From: Oscillospiraceae bacterium
GTDB taxonomy: Bacteria > Bacillota > Clostridia > Oscillospirales > Ruminococcaceae
Direction of reading: 5' to 3'
Length of the DNA: 8,618 nucleotides
Assembly (NCBI GenBank): GCA_022511485.1
Contig: JAFLUJ010000031.1
Coordinates: forward strand, 1 to 8,618
A model generated the notes under the pieces. That model had not been told where the DNA came from. It saw only the letters and a list, made by a program, of their open reading frames with translations, and did no database searches. The translations under genes and the position numbers were made by a program. Below are positions 7,501 through 8,618 of this stretch, in pieces. Position 1 is the first letter of the stretch; every line of letters begins with the position of its first letter.

Positions 7501-8531
7501 TCCGCGGTGGATTCAACCAAATGACGCCGGAGCTTCTCAAGCTTTTCTCCCATTCCGGAAAAATATCCTCTTGCATCACGGAAATGAGCTTCCGTGCGCT
7601 TTCTTCTCTGAATGTTCATTGAAATGAATACCGCCGCTGCAAGCACAATGAACAGGGAAATTCCGAAATTACACAGGAGCTGCATATAGATGTCCCGGTA
7701 AAGCGACCAGTTGCTTACGCTGCACATCATGTACCAGTCGTTATCTGTACGGCTGCAAAAGATCGTGTTATTCAGACCGCCTATCTCTGTTTCCAAAGAG
7801 GTAATATCTCCGTCTATTGCCACAGCTCTGAGGAATACATCCCTGTACTGAGGCAGACTGGAAGCAAGCTTATGACCTATCATTTCCGGGTTAGTATATC
7901 CGACTATAGTTTCGTTTTCGTCGATTATGATGGCGTCTCCGTATCCGTCGCTTTTCATTTCATCTATGTATGACTGTATCTCTGCCACACTGTAATCGAC
8001 TGCGACTATAGTTCTGCCGTCGGAAAGGAAGGTCACTATGGTAAAGCACATAGTGTCTGTAAACGCATCCAGATATGTAGGGGAAATATATACGTCCTTG
8101 TCCTGATTGGCAAGGAAATAACGATACCATATTCTGTCCTGGAGAACATAATCATCCGGGGTCTCCATGTCCGAGATCATCACAACGCCGTCCACAACGC
8201 AGAATACGTTGATGCATACACCGCCTGAGAGGGCGTATTCACGCCGGCGCTGAGTTGACAGAAACTCCCTTATTTCCTCTTCGTTAGCTTCGTTTGCCAG
8301 CATTTCCTCAAGCTCCGAAGAAACTCTGGAAATAGTGTTTTCGGCGCGGGTCAGGGATTTTTGCAGGCCTGCGGAGATATTCTGTATCCTCATTCTGCCG
8401 ATCTCCTCGGTCTGCACTGCTGCGACCTTGTACATAAGAACGATATTCAACAGCATAATTGCGATCAGAACTAACGTTACTATGGCAACAAATATCTGAG
8501 ACGCTTTTGTACTGATTTTGATTTTCTTCAT
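4539..8531 (-). CDS. Hybrid sensor histidine kinase with two dCache-like sensors, REC and HPt
   Basis: Complete 1330-residue membrane kinase, a multistep phosphorelay sensor. Order: TM1 (~13-36), first extracellular sensor (~37-282), TM2 (~283-305), basic cytoplasmic linker (~306-395), TM3 (~396-419), second extracellular sensor (~420-655), TM4 (~664-687), a helical lead-in without a clear HAMP, then HisKA with H723 (SNMSHEIRTPIN). HATPase has N836/N840, DTGMGI at 872 and GAGLGM at 902. Receiver: D979/D980, phospho-acceptor D1023, T1055, K1077. HPt: H1187 (VHALKG). A helical tail follows (~1250-1330). Both sensors show the Y-R-W-Y-D-D pattern of amino-acid-binding dCache domains (Y128, R133, W135, Y153, D155, D179; Y512, R517, W519, Y535, D537, D565), so amino acid or related ligands are inferred. 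All catalytic residues are present. There is no DNA-binding output, so a separate response regulator must act downstream. It has its own terminator, so it is not cotranscribed with the adhesin. Confidence 0.93.
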   Translation of the reverse strand: MKKIKISTKASQIFVAIVTLVLIAIMLLNIVLMYKVAAVQTEEIGRMRIQNISAGLQKSLTRAENTISRVSSELEEMLANEANEEEIREFLSTQRRREYALSGGVCINVFCVVDGVVMISDMETPDDYVLQDRIWYRYFLANQDKDVYISPTYLDAFTDTMCFTIVTFLSDGRTIVAVDYSVAEIQSYIDEMKSDGYGDAIIIDENETIVGYTNPEMIGHKLASSLPQYRDVFLRAVAIDGDITSLETEIGGLNNTIFCSRTDNDWYMMCSVSNWSLYRDIYMQLLCNFGISLFIVLAAAVFISMNIQRRKRTEAHFRDARGYFSGMGEKLEKLRRHLVESTAENVSGISDKIHDIDSEIKGIIESLPDIRETQKAKKEKKLRSKNLLITAENQRIYRVVITLIFIATMLIAISISAVMTTGESRAKMESELKEYNYKVGNWVLEQQSILDMFENVIAAKPDLLDDYEEMVQFLDDITRSYPKISATYIANPDFPHGHPMVMNNGWVPEPDYVEEERLWYIGALTTDSFSLTEPYYDARTGEYCITFSKVVQSDAGDFYGVFAIDFYLDVLYDILGESYSESGYAFLVDKNGIIIDHPNSEFRFSENATVNIHDLVYDKMYGKSGTVILKDYDGRYKVCASIDDTASGFRLFVVKDWWGIYGNVFEYILLYAIIFGVCIVAVNIVIQKMTELQRYANESLKEAAESAIKAEQVKSLFLSNMSHEIRTPINAVLGMNEMILRECQDEKLLGYAENIRTSGKTLLLLINDILDMQKIESGKMNIVAVEYETAALITDLWNMMYIRAKEKNLEIRFILDEDMPSVLFGDDVRIKQIAVNLLTNAVKYTPEGSIEMRMTSVKSDDGEFILKIAVQDTGMGIKEEDMDKLFKSFQRLDEEKNRNIEGAGLGMSITMSLLKLMNGDMKVESEYQKGSTFTVTIPQKVINDEPTGDFETVRNRRVEHHANARKLFEAPQANILVVDDNAMNLTVFKALLGRTKVNIDTADSGKKCLELVKKGKYHIIFMDHMMPEMDGIETLHEMKKLGDIPNADTPVIALTANAISGVREMYLNEGFNDYLTKPIDGELLEQMVIKYLPDDLVIFADHKEQSSGQVSVHDAEAQAQDTSENPPEYAAYLEYGISVEQGLVYSAGDIELYLDLAGMFVKDRDKRRKLEQYLSDGNMKEYSTIVHALKGNAKTLGASGLSETAFEHEKASKDGDSEFVKAHWDELLDLWSRVREGLSRIYLDLRGEDISAAAEDPENDEAEEASGIQEELSEALALIDDFEREKASEQLKILLDKPLDQEMHDRIEKALAALGAYDDDEAIRLLKGEK

Positions 8532-8534
8532 ATT

Positions 8535-8542
8535 CCCCTCCC
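8535..8542 (-). promoter_or_regulatory. Ribosome binding site of the kinase
   Basis: GGGAGGGG on the minus strand precedes ATG 8531; its GGAGG core is 5 nt from the start. An ATG overlapping its upstream edge (8545) is 14 nt further up and out of frame; it opens only a spurious 83-residue frame. The start at 8531 leads straight into a Lys-rich N-terminus and TM1, as expected. Confidence 0.75.
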
Positions 8543-8577
8543 ATAAGGTGTGTTGTCATTTTCTAATACTAATCCCA

Positions 8578-8608
8578 AGTCAAAAATAGACAAGGTCTAT
8601 TTTTGACT
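8578..8608. terminator. Perfect 14-bp hairpin upstream of the kinase, terminator-like
   Basis: AGTCAAAAATAGAC (8578-8591) and its exact complement (8595-8608) flank a 3-nt loop. The inner TAGAC/GTCTA stem is followed by T5 and preceded by A5 on both strands, the shape of a bidirectional intrinsic terminator. It lies about 46 nt before the kinase start, so it probably ends a neighbouring transcript outside the window. It could instead be an attenuator in the kinase leader or a palindromic operator. I found no convincing promoter between it and the start codon; TTGACT at its downstream edge has no good -10 partner. Confidence 0.5.
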
Positions 8609-8618
8609 GCCGCCTGAA

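Noticed and set aside
4213..8531. Kinase and adhesin as one operon or a dedicated sensor-effector pair
   Set aside because: A terminator and a separate strong promoter lie between them. Adjacency alone does not support direct control.

Overview
The window looks like chromosome from an anaerobic Gram-positive bacterium of the Clostridia. A Ruminococcus-like gut or rumen species is my inference. It rests on purine-rich ribosome binding sites, a clean TTGCAA-17-TATAAT promoter, AT-leaning DNA, a large secreted surface protein built from Cna/SpaA-type modules, and a very large multi-domain hybrid histidine kinase. No marker gene in the window fixes the species.

Both genes lie on the minus strand. 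Read in the direction of transcription (high to low coordinates), positions 8618-8532 hold a perfect 14-bp hairpin and the ribosome binding site of the kinase. Positions 8531-4539 encode a 1330-residue membrane hybrid histidine kinase. Positions 4538-4213 are intergenic: the kinase terminator (4464-4420), then a sigma-A-type promoter with an extended -10 (4323-4295), an inverted repeat over its -35, a leader of about 75 nt and a ribosome binding site. Positions 4212-1 encode the first 1404 residues of a giant surface protein. That frame is open right to the window edge, so the C-terminus and any wall anchor lie outside.

The kinase has two complete extracellular sensor regions in series, each between its own pair of membrane helices. 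Both carry the Y-R-W-Y-D-D residue pattern of amino-acid-binding dCache domains. They feed one HisKA/HATPase core, one receiver and one HPt domain, with a short helical extension after the HPt. It has no DNA-binding output, so the phosphate should pass to a response regulator encoded elsewhere.

The surface protein has a signal peptide, an N-terminal beta-rich domain that may bind a ligand, five CnaA/collagen-binding-like modules, one CnaB module between Asp/Pro linkers, and an alternating A-B-A-B array of SpaA-like domains cut by the window end. Nearly every module shows a Lys / acidic residue / Asn-or-Asp pattern expected for intramolecular isopeptide bonds, so it reads as a covalently locked adhesive stalk.

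The two genes are separated by a terminator and a new promoter. Nothing in the sequence shows that the kinase controls the adhesin. No RNA genes, mobile elements or CRISPR arrays were seen.
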